A stretch of 64,000 nt of DNA from Pseudomonadota bacterium (GTDB lineage Bacteria > Pseudomonadota > Alphaproteobacteria > Sphingomonadales > Sphingomonadaceae): assembly GCA_023457895.1 (NCBI GenBank), contig JAEXAY010000039.1, positions 1 to 64,000 of the forward strand, given 5' to 3'. Positions within the stretch are counted from its first letter, which is position 1; each line of letters begins with the position of its first letter. The position numbers were made by a program, and so were the translations under genes. Below are positions 26,526 to 35,261 of the stretch, piece by piece. Under the pieces are notes generated by a model. The model was given only the letters and a program-made list of their open reading frames with translations. It made no database searches and was not told the DNA's origin.

Positions 26526-27407
26526 TTATTCAGCGGCCTCGAGCAGCGGCTCGCCCCAGTTGGGATCATTCTCGTTGCACAAACGGTTTGTCCCGTCCCA
26601 CAAGCCCTTTTCCGGGACCGGGGTGATACCGAGTTCTTCCTGGATGTCCGTGACCTGACGGTTGACCCATTCGCGCCACGGCGCAAGGCGGATCGGATAT
26701 TTCCAGTTGCGGCCCTGTACCGCGCCCTGGAATTCCGCCTCGAGATTCACCGCCATCGCTTCGGGATAATAGAGATTATCCTTCATGATGGTCTTGGCCT
26801 TGAGATAGGCCGAGATGCGGTTGAAATAGGCCGCAAGGCCGGGCGTGAAATAGCGGTAGAAGCCATGGAAGTTGGCGGTCAGCAGCGCGACTTCGCCACC
26901 GTGATTGGGGCCAAATCCCGTCACCATATGCTCGATATCGTGCGTCAATGCCGTTTGCCGCAGGATATAGGTGAAATCATTCACGACCGATATTTCGCGG
27001 TAGAAAATGTCGAGTTCATAGCCGCTATTGACCATGAAATCATTGAGCAGCGCGCCGAGCGTTCCCGGCGCGCAATCCTTCACATCGTCGATCTTGAAAT
27101 CTGCCAGCGAGCGCTTTTCAAGCCATTCGCGAAACAGCGGCAAGCGCGCCTTTTCCGCTTCGATAAGCCCGATCAGCTTGGGCATATCCTCAAGCTCCAT
27201 CATGATCTGGGCAACTTCCGGAATATAAGCCGTGTTGGGCAGATCCGCTCCGTTACGGCGCAACATTTCCTGCGCGATCAGCGCCCGGAACGGCGCATGG
27301 TTGAGATAGGGCGAGTTGCTGACGAGCACCGAGCTTTCTGTGGCGATCTGCTTGATCGACCCGTTGAAATAATTGCGTTCGCCTTCGCCTACTTTGATAT
27401 TGTCCAT
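26526..27407 (-). CDS. Coq4-family protein
   Basis: 293 residues. The metal-binding signature of Coq4, HDIEHMVTGFGPNHGGE (HDxxH and a Glu downstream), is intact near residues 158-174. In ubiquinone biosynthesis Coq4 is needed for C1 hydroxylation and decarboxylation of the quinone ring and binds prenyl lipids. Here it sits 5 bp after a D-aminoacylase-like amidohydrolase and before an SDR and a transporter, so a role on an isoprenoid catabolic substrate is more likely than ubiquinone synthesis. The substrate is unknown. Confidence 0.8.
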   Translation of the reverse strand: MDNIKVGEGERNYFNGSIKQIATESSVLVSNSPYLNHAPFRALIAQEMLRRNGADLPNTAYIPEVAQIMMELEDMPKLIGLIEAEKARLPLFREWLEKRSLADFKIDDVKDCAPGTLGALLNDFMVNSGYELDIFYREISVVNDFTYILRQTALTHDIEHMVTGFGPNHGGEVALLTANFHGFYRYFTPGLAAYFNRISAYLKAKTIMKDNLYYPEAMAVNLEAEFQGAVQGRNWKYPIRLAPWREWVNRQVTDIQEELGITPVPEKGLWDGTNRLCNENDPNWGEPLLEAAE

Positions 27408-27412
27408 CCTCT

Positions 27413-29158
27413 TTACTCCGCTGCAACTGCGACCGCACCATCATCATTCGACGGCGACAGGAACTCGCCCGGCATCGCGCCGGTAAACTTGCCGTTTTCA
27501 AAGGTCGGCACACCATTCACCAGCGTAATGCGGGTGGGCATGGGCTTGCGCGTGAAGCGCCAGGTCGTGCCGCCCTTTCCGTTGGGAACGTCGTGCGCCT
27601 TTTCCATTTCACGGCGTTCGATTTCCTCGAGGTTGAACACCGCAATGTCCGCGCGCTTGCCGGGCGCAATCACACCGCGGTCGTGGAGGTTGAAATGATC
27701 GGCCAACTTGCCGGTCATCACGTTGATCGCCTCTTCGAGGGTCAGCTTCTTCTCCTCGCGCACATATTGGGTGAGGAGAAGCGCATTCTCGCCGCCGCCG
27801 CACAGCATCTGAAGATGCGCACCCGCGTCGGAAATATTGCCGACAGTCTTGGGGTCCTTCATCAATTCGATCGTCAGTTCCTCGTCCTTGGGGAACGGCG
27901 CCATGTGAACCGTCGAGAGCGTACCGTTTTCGAGGATCCAGTCGGCCATCGCGTCCGACCGGTGCTGGCCGCGGCTGTCGGCATATTCCTTGAGCGTGAT
28001 GCCGGTAGGCCCCTTGCCGTTTTCGCTGTCGAGCAGGAAAAGCTCCTGCGGATTCTTGAGCGGCGAGTGATCCCAGGCCTGGGTATCCCAGCTTTCGCGG
28101 GCGCGGGCCCGCCAATTTTCATCGCGCAGCATTTCGGCCTTTTTCACATGATCGTCTTCGAGCACGACTTCATGCCAGACATAGTCGTTCGACTGGGCGA
28201 AGATCAGCGACTTGACGAGGCTGAGCGTCGAGGTCGGGGAGACGTGCGCGAAGCCCGGCCAGATGTCACAGCCCGCCTCCCGCATGTTCTTTACGCTTTC
28301 CTGCATCGCAGGCAGAATGCCCTTCTGGAATTCAAGCGTCGGAACGGCACCCGCGATCTGCACCTTGATCGGGCGTCCGGCGAGCAGCTTTGACAGGCGC
28401 TCGAGATTGGCGGGGCCCGTCATGCGCATGAAGGTATCGACGATAACCTGATAGCAGCTTCCCGGATAGCGCTCCATCACGTCGAACAGCGCCTCGAATT
28501 CGGCGTCGTCCGCCTTCATCGTCGGCACGGGGCGGTCCTGACCGTCATGGTCGTGAAGATTGTCCGACATGCCGAGCGCGCCCGCGGCGAGCGCATCGTC
28601 GAGCAGTTCGGCCATCTTCTTGATTTCGTCCGGGGTCGCGGCGCGATCCCAGGCTTCGACGCCCATCGCAGCGAGGCGAATCGCGATGTGGCCGACATAG
28701 GCGGCATAGTTGAGCGGCACCTTCACATTGCGCTCGACCGATGCCTTATATTCGGACCATTTGTTCCAGTCCCACGGCAGGTTCTGGATGAACGGTCCTT
28801 CGGGAATATCCTCGAAGAAGGAGAAGATGCCGATCATCTCGCGCTGGGCAGGCATATATTTGTGAAGCGGCGCAGGCGAGAAGCCGCAATTGCCCATGAT
28901 CATCGTGGTCGCGCCATAACCGGGCAGCGGATCGAGGTCGGGCTGCCACCACATGGTGCCGTCATAATGGGTGTGGCTTTCGATGAAGCCGGGGGTGACG
29001 TAGCAACCGTTCGCGTCGAATACGCGCTCGCCCTGCTCCGCAAGATTTTCACCGACCTCGGCGATCACGCCGTCCTTGACGCGCACATCGGCCTTGAACG
29101 CAGGCGCACCGGTGCCATCCACCACGGTACCGCCCTTGATCAACATGGAATCACTCAT
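27413..29158 (-). CDS. amidohydrolase of the D-aminoacylase-like type
   Basis: 581 residues from ATG 29158, with GAGGAG 8 bp upstream; an in-frame start at 29173 is less likely. The TIM-barrel metal motif is ESHTHYDGTMWW, followed by TTMIMGNCGFSPAPL, typical of N-acyl-D-amino-acid deacylases, with VGNISDAGAHLQML near the end carrying the catalytic Asp. The composite N- and C-terminal beta-sandwich is present (LIKGGTVVDGTG). It could hydrolyse an amide or cyclic bond of the substrate. First gene of its operon, divergent from the regulator at 29288. Confidence 0.85.
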   Translation of the reverse strand: MSDSMLIKGGTVVDGTGAPAFKADVRVKDGVIAEVGENLAEQGERVFDANGCYVTPGFIESHTHYDGTMWWQPDLDPLPGYGATTMIMGNCGFSPAPLHKYMPAQREMIGIFSFFEDIPEGPFIQNLPWDWNKWSEYKASVERNVKVPLNYAAYVGHIAIRLAAMGVEAWDRAATPDEIKKMAELLDDALAAGALGMSDNLHDHDGQDRPVPTMKADDAEFEALFDVMERYPGSCYQVIVDTFMRMTGPANLERLSKLLAGRPIKVQIAGAVPTLEFQKGILPAMQESVKNMREAGCDIWPGFAHVSPTSTLSLVKSLIFAQSNDYVWHEVVLEDDHVKKAEMLRDENWRARARESWDTQAWDHSPLKNPQELFLLDSENGKGPTGITLKEYADSRGQHRSDAMADWILENGTLSTVHMAPFPKDEELTIELMKDPKTVGNISDAGAHLQMLCGGGENALLLTQYVREEKKLTLEEAINVMTGKLADHFNLHDRGVIAPGKRADIAVFNLEEIERREMEKAHDVPNGKGGTTWRFTRKPMPTRITLVNGVPTFENGKFTGAMPGEFLSPSNDDGAVAVAAE

Positions 29159-29287
29159 TCTCAAGCTCCTCAACCCATTATTGCGCGCAAGACTCGGGCG
29201 CGCGCTTCTTTAGTCGTAGGGCAGTTTATCAAGCCGCCCTTCAAGAGCCATCTGGACGAACTTGACCGGCTCATATAATGATCCATA

Positions 29288-30022
29288 ATGGGTCAAAATA
29301 TGAACCAAACTACAACGATGTTATCCGCGCTCAGGCGCGCGCTCCGTGCTGCCGGATGGACCAACAGCCGCCTTGCAAAAAAGTTCGGCGCCAGCGAATC
29401 CACCATTAAGCGATGGCTCGCCGGAAAGGCGCTGAATCTCCAGTTGTTCGACGAGCTCGCGGGGTTATGCGGCCTATCGCTTGCCGATCTCGCGCGCGAG
29501 ACTGAACAGCCCGCTCCCGGCCTGTCGCACGAACTCACTCTCGCGCAGGAACAGGCACTCAGCGAAGACCCTTTTCTCTCTTTCCTCTTCATGGCCATTC
29601 TGGCTGGTGAGCGCTGGCACGATCTCGAGCGCGATTATGGCGTGCCGCACAATATAATCGGGGCGGCGCTGGCCCGACTCGACAAGCTGGCGCTGATCGA
29701 CCGCCTGCCCGGAGATCGCGCCCGCGCGCTGGTCGACCGTACCATCCTGTGGCGCAAGGCCCCCATGCGACGATTGTTCGAAACACGCATGAAGGAGCAA
29801 TTTTTCAGGATGGACTTCGGTGATCCGCAAACGCTCTATGCGTCTGAAATGGTCAAGTTATCGGCTGCCGGTGAGGCGGAACTTGCTGAAATGGTCGAGC
29901 GATTCCGCCGCGATGTGCAGCAGCTGGCCAAAAATGATCGTCACGCCAGCCAGCTCCCCCGCCAATGGTACGGGATGCTGCTTGCCGCCCGCCCGCTCGA
30001 CATGTCCGGAATTCAGGAATGA
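29288..30022 (+). CDS. XRE-type HTH transcriptional regulator with uncharacterised C-terminus
   Basis: 244 residues. An N-terminal lambda-repressor-like HTH spans about 12-65 (TNSRLAKKFGASESTIKRWL is the recognition unit). The remainder (about 80-240) is helical, has no domain I recognise, and may bind a ligand or dimerise. It is divergent from the amidohydrolase operon with a 129-bp gap, so it probably controls that operon or itself. Its 3' end overlaps the end of the convergent Rieske gene by 10 bp. ATG 29288 or 29300 could be the start; neither has a strong ribosome site. Confidence 0.78.
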   Translation: MGQNMNQTTTMLSALRRALRAAGWTNSRLAKKFGASESTIKRWLAGKALNLQLFDELAGLCGLSLADLARETEQPAPGLSHELTLAQEQALSEDPFLSFLFMAILAGERWHDLERDYGVPHNIIGAALARLDKLALIDRLPGDRARALVDRTILWRKAPMRRLFETRMKEQFFRMDFGDPQTLYASEMVKLSAAGEAELAEMVERFRRDVQQLAKNDRHASQLPRQWYGMLLAARPLDMSGIQE

Positions 30023-31128
30023 GCCGCCGCTGAGGGGTCACTTTCTTCCGGGGAATAGAATTTGGAATAGAATTTGCGGAATTGCGCAATCGGTCCGTCA
30101 CCTTGGCAGATGATCGCGTTCGGCTCATAGCGCTGGCGGTCCCACACCACCTTGTCCTGGTCGAACTGCTTGCAGATGTCGCGGATGATCGCGCGGGCGA
30201 GACCGGCGCGTTCCCCTTCGGCCTGTGCCTTGGGCTGGCTGAAGCAGAAGCGGACATGGGCATGATCGAGCTCGACGGGCGTGATGCAGGCGACGAGCAG
30301 CGTTTCCGAAATGCCCGTGAAGCGGGTCCAGCTCTGCCCCGGCCCCATGGTGTCATAGCTGATACAGCCGTCGACTTCGCCCCATGGCGTTCCCATTTTC
30401 GAGCGCACATCGGCGCCGCGCCCCCATTCACTCCAGCGCAGTTCGCCCTGCGGAACGTTGGCAGTGCCGTGAATATAACGGAAATGCGCGAAGTCGACTC
30501 CATTTTCCGCCATATTCTGGAGGGAGCCCCAAACATGCCATTCGTAGATATCATAATCGGTCCACTCAGGGTCCGTCGCTTCAGGGAGCCGCTCGACCTG
30601 CCATAGCGGCGCGACGCCCTGAGGATGATACCAGGTCCAGATCCAGCGATTGGCTTCGTCCATATGCCAGGTGTCGATGCACTTGCGCTTCACCTGCGGC
30701 GGGATACTGGGCGAATATGGGATGTCCTTGACGACCCCTTCGTCCCCGTCATAGCGCCAGGCATGGAACGGGCATTCGATGAGATTGCCATGAACTTTGC
30801 CGCCATAGCCCATATGGGCGCCGAGATGCTTGCAATAGGCGCCAACCATGCGGACCTGGCCGTCTTCGCCGCGCCAGATGGCGAGTTCCTTGCCGAAATA
30901 GCGCAGCGGCTTGACCACGCCGACTTCCAGATCGCTCGACAGCATCAGCGGATACCAGCCGAACGGGAAACCGATGTCGAGATTACGTTCGGCGACCGGT
31001 GGGCGATTGGTCACTTCGGCCACGCGCCAGTCAAGCAGGTCCTGCCCTTTGAGCTTTTCGAGTATCTGCCAGACCGCAACGGGTGGCGTACGCGCATCAC
31101 CAGCGGCGCGATGTTCGATATCGGACAT
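30013..31128 (-). CDS. second KshA-like Rieske non-haem iron oxygenase
   Basis: 371 residues from ATG 31128, where GGGAGAGGA lies upstream; the open frame extends further but that part overlaps the previous gene. Rieske ligands C99-K-H101 and C119-P-F-H122; iron ligands N209, D212, H215, H220. Around residue 150 it has KRKCIDTWHMDEANRWIWTW, similar to ketosteroid 9alpha-hydroxylase oxygenases, and the tail matches the other Rieske protein here. Last gene of the five-gene operon starting at 35150. Reductase partner not in the window. Confidence 0.87.
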   Translation of the reverse strand: MSDIEHRAAGDARTPPVAVWQILEKLKGQDLLDWRVAEVTNRPPVAERNLDIGFPFGWYPLMLSSDLEVGVVKPLRYFGKELAIWRGEDGQVRMVGAYCKHLGAHMGYGGKVHGNLIECPFHAWRYDGDEGVVKDIPYSPSIPPQVKRKCIDTWHMDEANRWIWTWYHPQGVAPLWQVERLPEATDPEWTDYDIYEWHVWGSLQNMAENGVDFAHFRYIHGTANVPQGELRWSEWGRGADVRSKMGTPWGEVDGCISYDTMGPGQSWTRFTGISETLLVACITPVELDHAHVRFCFSQPKAQAEGERAGLARAIIRDICKQFDQDKVVWDRQRYEPNAIICQGDGPIAQFRKFYSKFYSPEESDPSAAAHS

Positions 31129-31147
31129 GGATCGATCCTCTCCCATC

Positions 31148-32014
31148 CTATAATTTGAACAATTTTCTTGCATTTTCCCGCAGGAATTTTGGCCATACCT
31201 CGTCCTTGAACGGGACGTTTGGCATGTCGTGCATGATCCGGTCGAGGCTGAGCCCCATAGGGAAATAGCCTGCATAGAGTATCTTGTCGCTTCCGCGCGT
31301 ATTGGCGTAGTCGATAATCGCCTTGGGATAATGTTTCGGCGCAAAGGCGCTGGTCGAATAATAAAGGTTCGGCCACTTCAGCATCAGCTTGACCGCAAGT
31401 TCCTCCCATGGTTCCGCGCCGTGGCGCATCACGATTTTCAGTTCCGGAAAGAACCAGCACACCTCGTCGAGATGCTCGACCTTCTGGGTTTCCATCGGGA
31501 TACGCGGTCCCGGAATGCCGGCATTGATCAGAATGGGGATGTCGAGTTCGCAGCAGGTCGCATAGATCGGATACATGAACTTGTGGTTGATCGGCACCTG
31601 CGGGTTGGTACCCGCAGGAAAGAAGCCGAGCGCCGAAAGGCCAACCTCACTGTGGATACGCTTGATGCGCCGCACTTCGTCCATGCCGCGGTTGGGATCG
31701 ATCGGCAGGTCGAAGAAGAAACGGTCCGGATATTTCTCCTTGGCGCGCCGCGAGGTTTCATTTTCGTTCCAGCCGACCAGCGCTTTTTCGATATTATGCT
31801 TGTCCATCTGCTCGACCGTCCAGGCGACATAGTCGTCCGATTTGTCCAGCACCGGGATATCCTTGAACATATATTGCGCCGGCATCTTGAAGCTGTCGAG
31901 CGTCTCCTGATCGCGGATCAGCGAAGCGAAACTGGAATACCATTCCTGCCGGTCCGCGCTGTCGGGGATGCCAAGCATACAGTCGATAATCTTGATGTCG
32001 GTTGGCATTCCCAT
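31148..32014 (-). CDS. amidohydrolase-2 family protein
   Basis: 288 residues, metal-dependent TIM-barrel fold of the ACMSD/gamma-resorcylate decarboxylase group, which hydrolyses or decarboxylates ring acids. Visible parts: an N-terminal strand IKIIDCML (the usual HxH is not obvious, so metal binding may differ), IPILINAGIPGPR, and the conserved ELKIVMRHGAEPWEELAVKL, whose His is a typical ligand. The end resembles the family's FxxENARKLF motif. It lies 1 bp downstream of the acyl-CoA ligase. Confidence 0.78.
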   Translation of the reverse strand: MGMPTDIKIIDCMLGIPDSADRQEWYSSFASLIRDQETLDSFKMPAQYMFKDIPVLDKSDDYVAWTVEQMDKHNIEKALVGWNENETSRRAKEKYPDRFFFDLPIDPNRGMDEVRRIKRIHSEVGLSALGFFPAGTNPQVPINHKFMYPIYATCCELDIPILINAGIPGPRIPMETQKVEHLDEVCWFFPELKIVMRHGAEPWEELAVKLMLKWPNLYYSTSAFAPKHYPKAIIDYANTRGSDKILYAGYFPMGLSLDRIMHDMPNVPFKDEVWPKFLRENARKLFKL

Positions 32015-32015
32015 G

Positions 32016-33617
32016 TCAGTCGTCTCCGATCAGTTGCGGCCACATGTGGCGGAGCGCCGCCTTGTCGACCTTGTCCATATGGTTGCGCGGCAATGGCCCC
32101 GGCACCACGGCGACCCGGCCTGGCGCCTTGTAGCGCGCGAGCTTTTCGGCGACATGCTCGACCACCATATGCTCGTCGAGCGCATCACCGCAGACCACTG
32201 CCACCATCAGCTCGCCAAGCCGTTCGTCGGGGATGCCGAAGGCGGCAAACTCCCGGACCTGCGGCAGCTGGCTGATGACGCGCTCGATTTCGGCACAATA
32301 GATATTCTCGCCGCCCGAGATCACCATGTCCTTCTTGCGATCGACGATGGTGACATAGCCGTTCGCGTCGATCATCCCGACGTCGCCGGTTCTCAGCCAG
32401 CCGTCAGCATCAAACGCGGCCGCCGTATCCTCCGGCCGGTTCCAGTAGCCGCTCATCACCACCGGACCGCGCGCGCACAACTCGCCGACATGGCCGGGTT
32501 CAACGACATTGCCTTCCTCGTCGATCACGCGGGCCTCGATCAGGTCGGACACCTTGCCGCTTGTGCCCGGATGGGCATCGAATTCCTCGCCCATGATCAT
32601 CGCATAGACGCCGCTGGTTTCGGTCTGACCATAACCGGTACCGAACACCGCGTGAGGCAACGCCCTGCGCGCCGCATCGAGCAGGTTGCGCGGCACTGCC
32701 TGTCCACCGATGCCAACGCTACGGAGCGATGACAGGTCATATTTGCCGAGCGCGGGATGATGGAGCACATCCCACAACATCGTCGGCACAGTGCCGATAT
32801 TGGTGAGTTTTTCCTGCTCTATCAATTGCAGCGCCGTCTCTACGTCCCATCGCCGCATGATGACAATCTTGCCGCCCGCCATCATGGTCGACAGAAACCC
32901 CGCGCCAATTCCTGAAATATGAAATAGCGGATACACCAGCAGAACGCCCATGGGCGCGGCATTCGCGGCCAGTTGTTCGGGTTCCATGCCAAGCCGCTCC
33001 GCCATCGCGGCCAGTACCATAACGCCGGATCGCTGAATGCCCATGAGCGCATGAACCATGTTGCGATGCGTGAGCACCGCGCCTTTGACCCGCCCCGACG
33101 TGCCCGACGTGAACATGATAACGGCCGGATCGGGGGCTTCGCGTCTCACCGCTGCGAAAGGCTGGCCGCCCGGTTCGGGAAAATCGGCGGCGGCGATGAT
33201 GCGGCCGTGATATTGTCCTTCGCGCAGCAATCCGATGCGGTGGCGATCGGCGAGCACCAGCGCCGGGCTGCAATCCTGCGTTGCCGCCACCAGTTCCATT
33301 GGCGCACCGCGACTGTTAAGCAACACCGCCACGCCGCCTGCCTGAATGATGGCGAGAAAGGCGATGATCCATTCTGGACGATTGCGCATGGCGATGACGA
33401 CGCGATCGCCTGGTTCGATTGTCAGCATCGCCGCCAGCGCATCGGCGCGCCCGAAGATTTCATCATAGCTGAACCGCTGCTCACCCGCGACAACCAGCGG
33501 CGCCGGACCATAGCGCCGGGCTGTTTCAATCAGCGACCAGAGGTCTGCCGGGGCGTGCGAGAAGCAGCGCATTCCTTCGCGTTCCTCTATCGCAAACCGG
33601 GCAAACAGGCTGCTCAT
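32016..33617 (-). CDS. AMP-forming acyl-CoA ligase
   Basis: 533 residues of the ANL superfamily; would activate a carboxylic acid to its CoA thioester with ATP. Motifs: P-loop FTSGTSGRVKGAVLTH near residue 170, YGQTETSG near 318, TGDVGMI and DRKKDMVISGGENIY near 420-440, and the C-terminal catalytic Lys in HMDKVDKAALR. It is the only CoA ligase in the 44-kb cluster, so any CoA-dependent chain or ring degradation would start here. Expected substrate is a bulky or side-chain acid. Confidence 0.92.
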   Translation of the reverse strand: MSSLFARFAIEEREGMRCFSHAPADLWSLIETARRYGPAPLVVAGEQRFSYDEIFGRADALAAMLTIEPGDRVVIAMRNRPEWIIAFLAIIQAGGVAVLLNSRGAPMELVAATQDCSPALVLADRHRIGLLREGQYHGRIIAAADFPEPGGQPFAAVRREAPDPAVIMFTSGTSGRVKGAVLTHRNMVHALMGIQRSGVMVLAAMAERLGMEPEQLAANAAPMGVLLVYPLFHISGIGAGFLSTMMAGGKIVIMRRWDVETALQLIEQEKLTNIGTVPTMLWDVLHHPALGKYDLSSLRSVGIGGQAVPRNLLDAARRALPHAVFGTGYGQTETSGVYAMIMGEEFDAHPGTSGKVSDLIEARVIDEEGNVVEPGHVGELCARGPVVMSGYWNRPEDTAAAFDADGWLRTGDVGMIDANGYVTIVDRKKDMVISGGENIYCAEIERVISQLPQVREFAAFGIPDERLGELMVAVVCGDALDEHMVVEHVAEKLARYKAPGRVAVVPGPLPRNHMDKVDKAALRHMWPQLIGDD

Positions 33618-33669
33618 GCCATCACTTCTCCGATCCCGATTTTGCCACCACGCTCGCTGCTCCCTGCCC

Positions 33670-34371
33670 TCAATAGTTATACTGTGATGTCGGAATTACG
33701 TCGATGGTACCGCGCGCGATGAAGCGGTCGCAGCTCTCCATCATCGCGGCCAGATTGGCGTCGAACTTGGTCTGATCGCCCACCGCGTCAAAGAATACCA
33801 ACGGGTCGGTGAGTGCCGCTTCGGGAAAACATTCCTCGACGATCGCGGCAAAAGGCGGCGCGTCCGGCGTCAGCGCGCGCACTACAAGATTTTGCACATA
33901 TTCAAAGTTCGACTGGGTATCGATCGCGACCCGCGTATGCCGGTCCTGCCAGACCGTCAACCATTCCTCGTAAGCCAAACCCGATGGCCGCGTGAGGAAT
34001 GCCATCTGCGCCCAGCCCCAGTTGCGCTCGCCGGTTCCCGGGGGGTGATCCCTGTTCTCGATGATGGTCGATTCGATGACAAGATAGGCAGCAAAGCGGT
34101 TGCAATACCGCGTGATCACGTCGTCGACCGGCTTGCGGAAAATGGCGTTGGCCGAAGGCATCCAATATTGCGCTACCGAATGATGCGGCGGCTGCCCGCG
34201 TTCCTGCCGCAACGCAGCGCCCTTGTCGGTGGTTTCGTCCTCGACGTTGATACGAATATGGCGTGCGCCAGCCGCGATCAGCGCCTGCGGCAGTTCGGCA
34301 CGCAGCCGGGCATTATGTTCGGCGCGTGCTTCGCCTTCCTCACGCCACAGCAAGCAAATGACCTTTTCCAT
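33670..34371 (-). CDS. EthD-domain protein
   Basis: 233 residues with a dimeric alpha/beta-barrel (EthD) type domain, most visible in the second half (EEWLTVWQDRHTRVAIDTQ, with the conserved W..H pattern). The first half, starting MEKVICLLWREEG, looks like a second degenerate copy of the same fold, so the protein may be an internal duplication. EthD proteins accompany P450s and oxygenases and can act as small cyclases or accessory factors; the role here is unknown. Second gene of the operon, with GGAG before its ATG. Confidence 0.72.
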   Translation of the reverse strand: MEKVICLLWREEGEARAEHNARLRAELPQALIAAGARHIRINVEDETTDKGAALRQERGQPPHHSVAQYWMPSANAIFRKPVDDVITRYCNRFAAYLVIESTIIENRDHPPGTGERNWGWAQMAFLTRPSGLAYEEWLTVWQDRHTRVAIDTQSNFEYVQNLVVRALTPDAPPFAAIVEECFPEAALTDPLVFFDAVGDQTKFDANLAAMMESCDRFIARGTIDVIPTSQYNY

Positions 34372-34385
34372 GCCGTTTCTCCTGC

Positions 34386-35150
34386 CTAGCCGAACTTCGC
34401 CTGCCCGCCGTCGAGCGGAATAGTGGTGCCCGTAAGATAAGCGAAGGCGGGCGAACAGAGCGCGGCGACCGCCGCGCCGATATCCTCCTCCAGCCGCCCG
34501 ATCCGCCCGAGCGGGATGGTGCGGAAAAAGGCTTCAGCCTCCTCCGGATTATTCTCCACCCACCATTTGAGACCAGGCGATTCGGCATGCGGCGCGATAT
34601 TGAGGACGCGGATATTGTCGCCACCCCATTCGGAAGCGGCTGCCCGGGTCAGCGCCCGCGTCGCCTGCTTGACCGCAGCATACGCTCCATAGCCCGCCAT
34701 GTCCCAGCGCTCGGCCGCCGACGAGATGAGGTTGAAGATCACCCCACCGCCCCGCGCCTTCATGATCGGCGCCACCAGCTTCATCAGTCGCAGGCTTGCG
34801 AGCGGACCTGATTCGAATCCGGCAAGGAACGCTTCATCGGTGACATCATTGAGCGTCCCCAGCGGCACTTCCTGCGCGTTATTGACCAATATGTCGATGC
34901 CGCCGAACCGGTCCTGCGCGGTTTTCACGCTTTGCTCGAGCGTCGCGGCCTCGCGCACATTACACGCGAGCGTCACTATCTGTCCGCCGCGCTCCTCGAT
35001 GAGTTTCTGCGTCGCTTCCAGCTTTTCCAGTGTGCGGCCGGTGATAACGAGGTCGGCCCCTGCCGTAGCCAGCGAGAGCGCGATGCCCTGCCCCACCCCT
35101 TGTCCGGCTCCGGTTACCAGCGCGACCTTCCCGTTAAGCTCCTTGCCCAT
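34386..35150 (-). CDS. short-chain dehydrogenase/reductase
   Basis: 254 residues from ATG 35150, chosen because AGAGAGG is 5 bp upstream; a GTG at 35156 is in frame. Cofactor motif TGAGQGVGQG, Thr-Gly-Arg after strand 2 (ITGRTLEK), suggesting NADP(H). NNAG is NNAQ; Ser in LISSAAE and YAAVK form the active site. C-terminal YLTGTTIPLDGG. First gene of the SDR-EthD-ligase-amidohydrolase-Rieske operon; the dyad operator at 35163 is directly upstream. Confidence 0.87.
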   Translation of the reverse strand: MGKELNGKVALVTGAGQGVGQGIALSLATAGADLVITGRTLEKLEATQKLIEERGGQIVTLACNVREAATLEQSVKTAQDRFGGIDILVNNAQEVPLGTLNDVTDEAFLAGFESGPLASLRLMKLVAPIMKARGGGVIFNLISSAAERWDMAGYGAYAAVKQATRALTRAAASEWGGDNIRVLNIAPHAESPGLKWWVENNPEEAEAFFRTIPLGRIGRLEEDIGAAVAALCSPAFAYLTGTTIPLDGGQAKFG

Positions 35151-35162
35151 CGTCACCTCTCT

Positions 35163-35198
35163 ATTTTCGTAATTTTATGGCTATTCTTTTACGCATTA
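35163..35198. promoter_or_regulatory. dyad operator, copy C (ATTTTCGT-N20-ACGCATTA)
   Basis: Left arm 35163-35170 differs from ATTTGCGT in one base; right arm 35191-35198 keeps the ACGC core; the cores are exactly 20 bp apart. It overlaps the region just upstream of the SDR start at 35150 and lies 64 bp from the OYE start on the other strand, so it can serve both divergent operons. A second dyad, ATTGAC-N17-GTCAAT (35200-35228), lies next to it. Confidence 0.6.
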
Positions 35199-35261
35199 CA
35201 TTGACATAATCATAATGAAAACGTCAATTGCGTTAAATTGCAATGTATGAGGAGAGACGCT

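Noticed and set aside
29175..29287. Search for the GCGT-N20-ACGC dyad in the amidohydrolase/XRE gap
   Set aside because: TTGCGCGCAA and other GC-rich palindromes occur, but no pair of cores has the 20-bp spacing, so no operator copy is claimed there.
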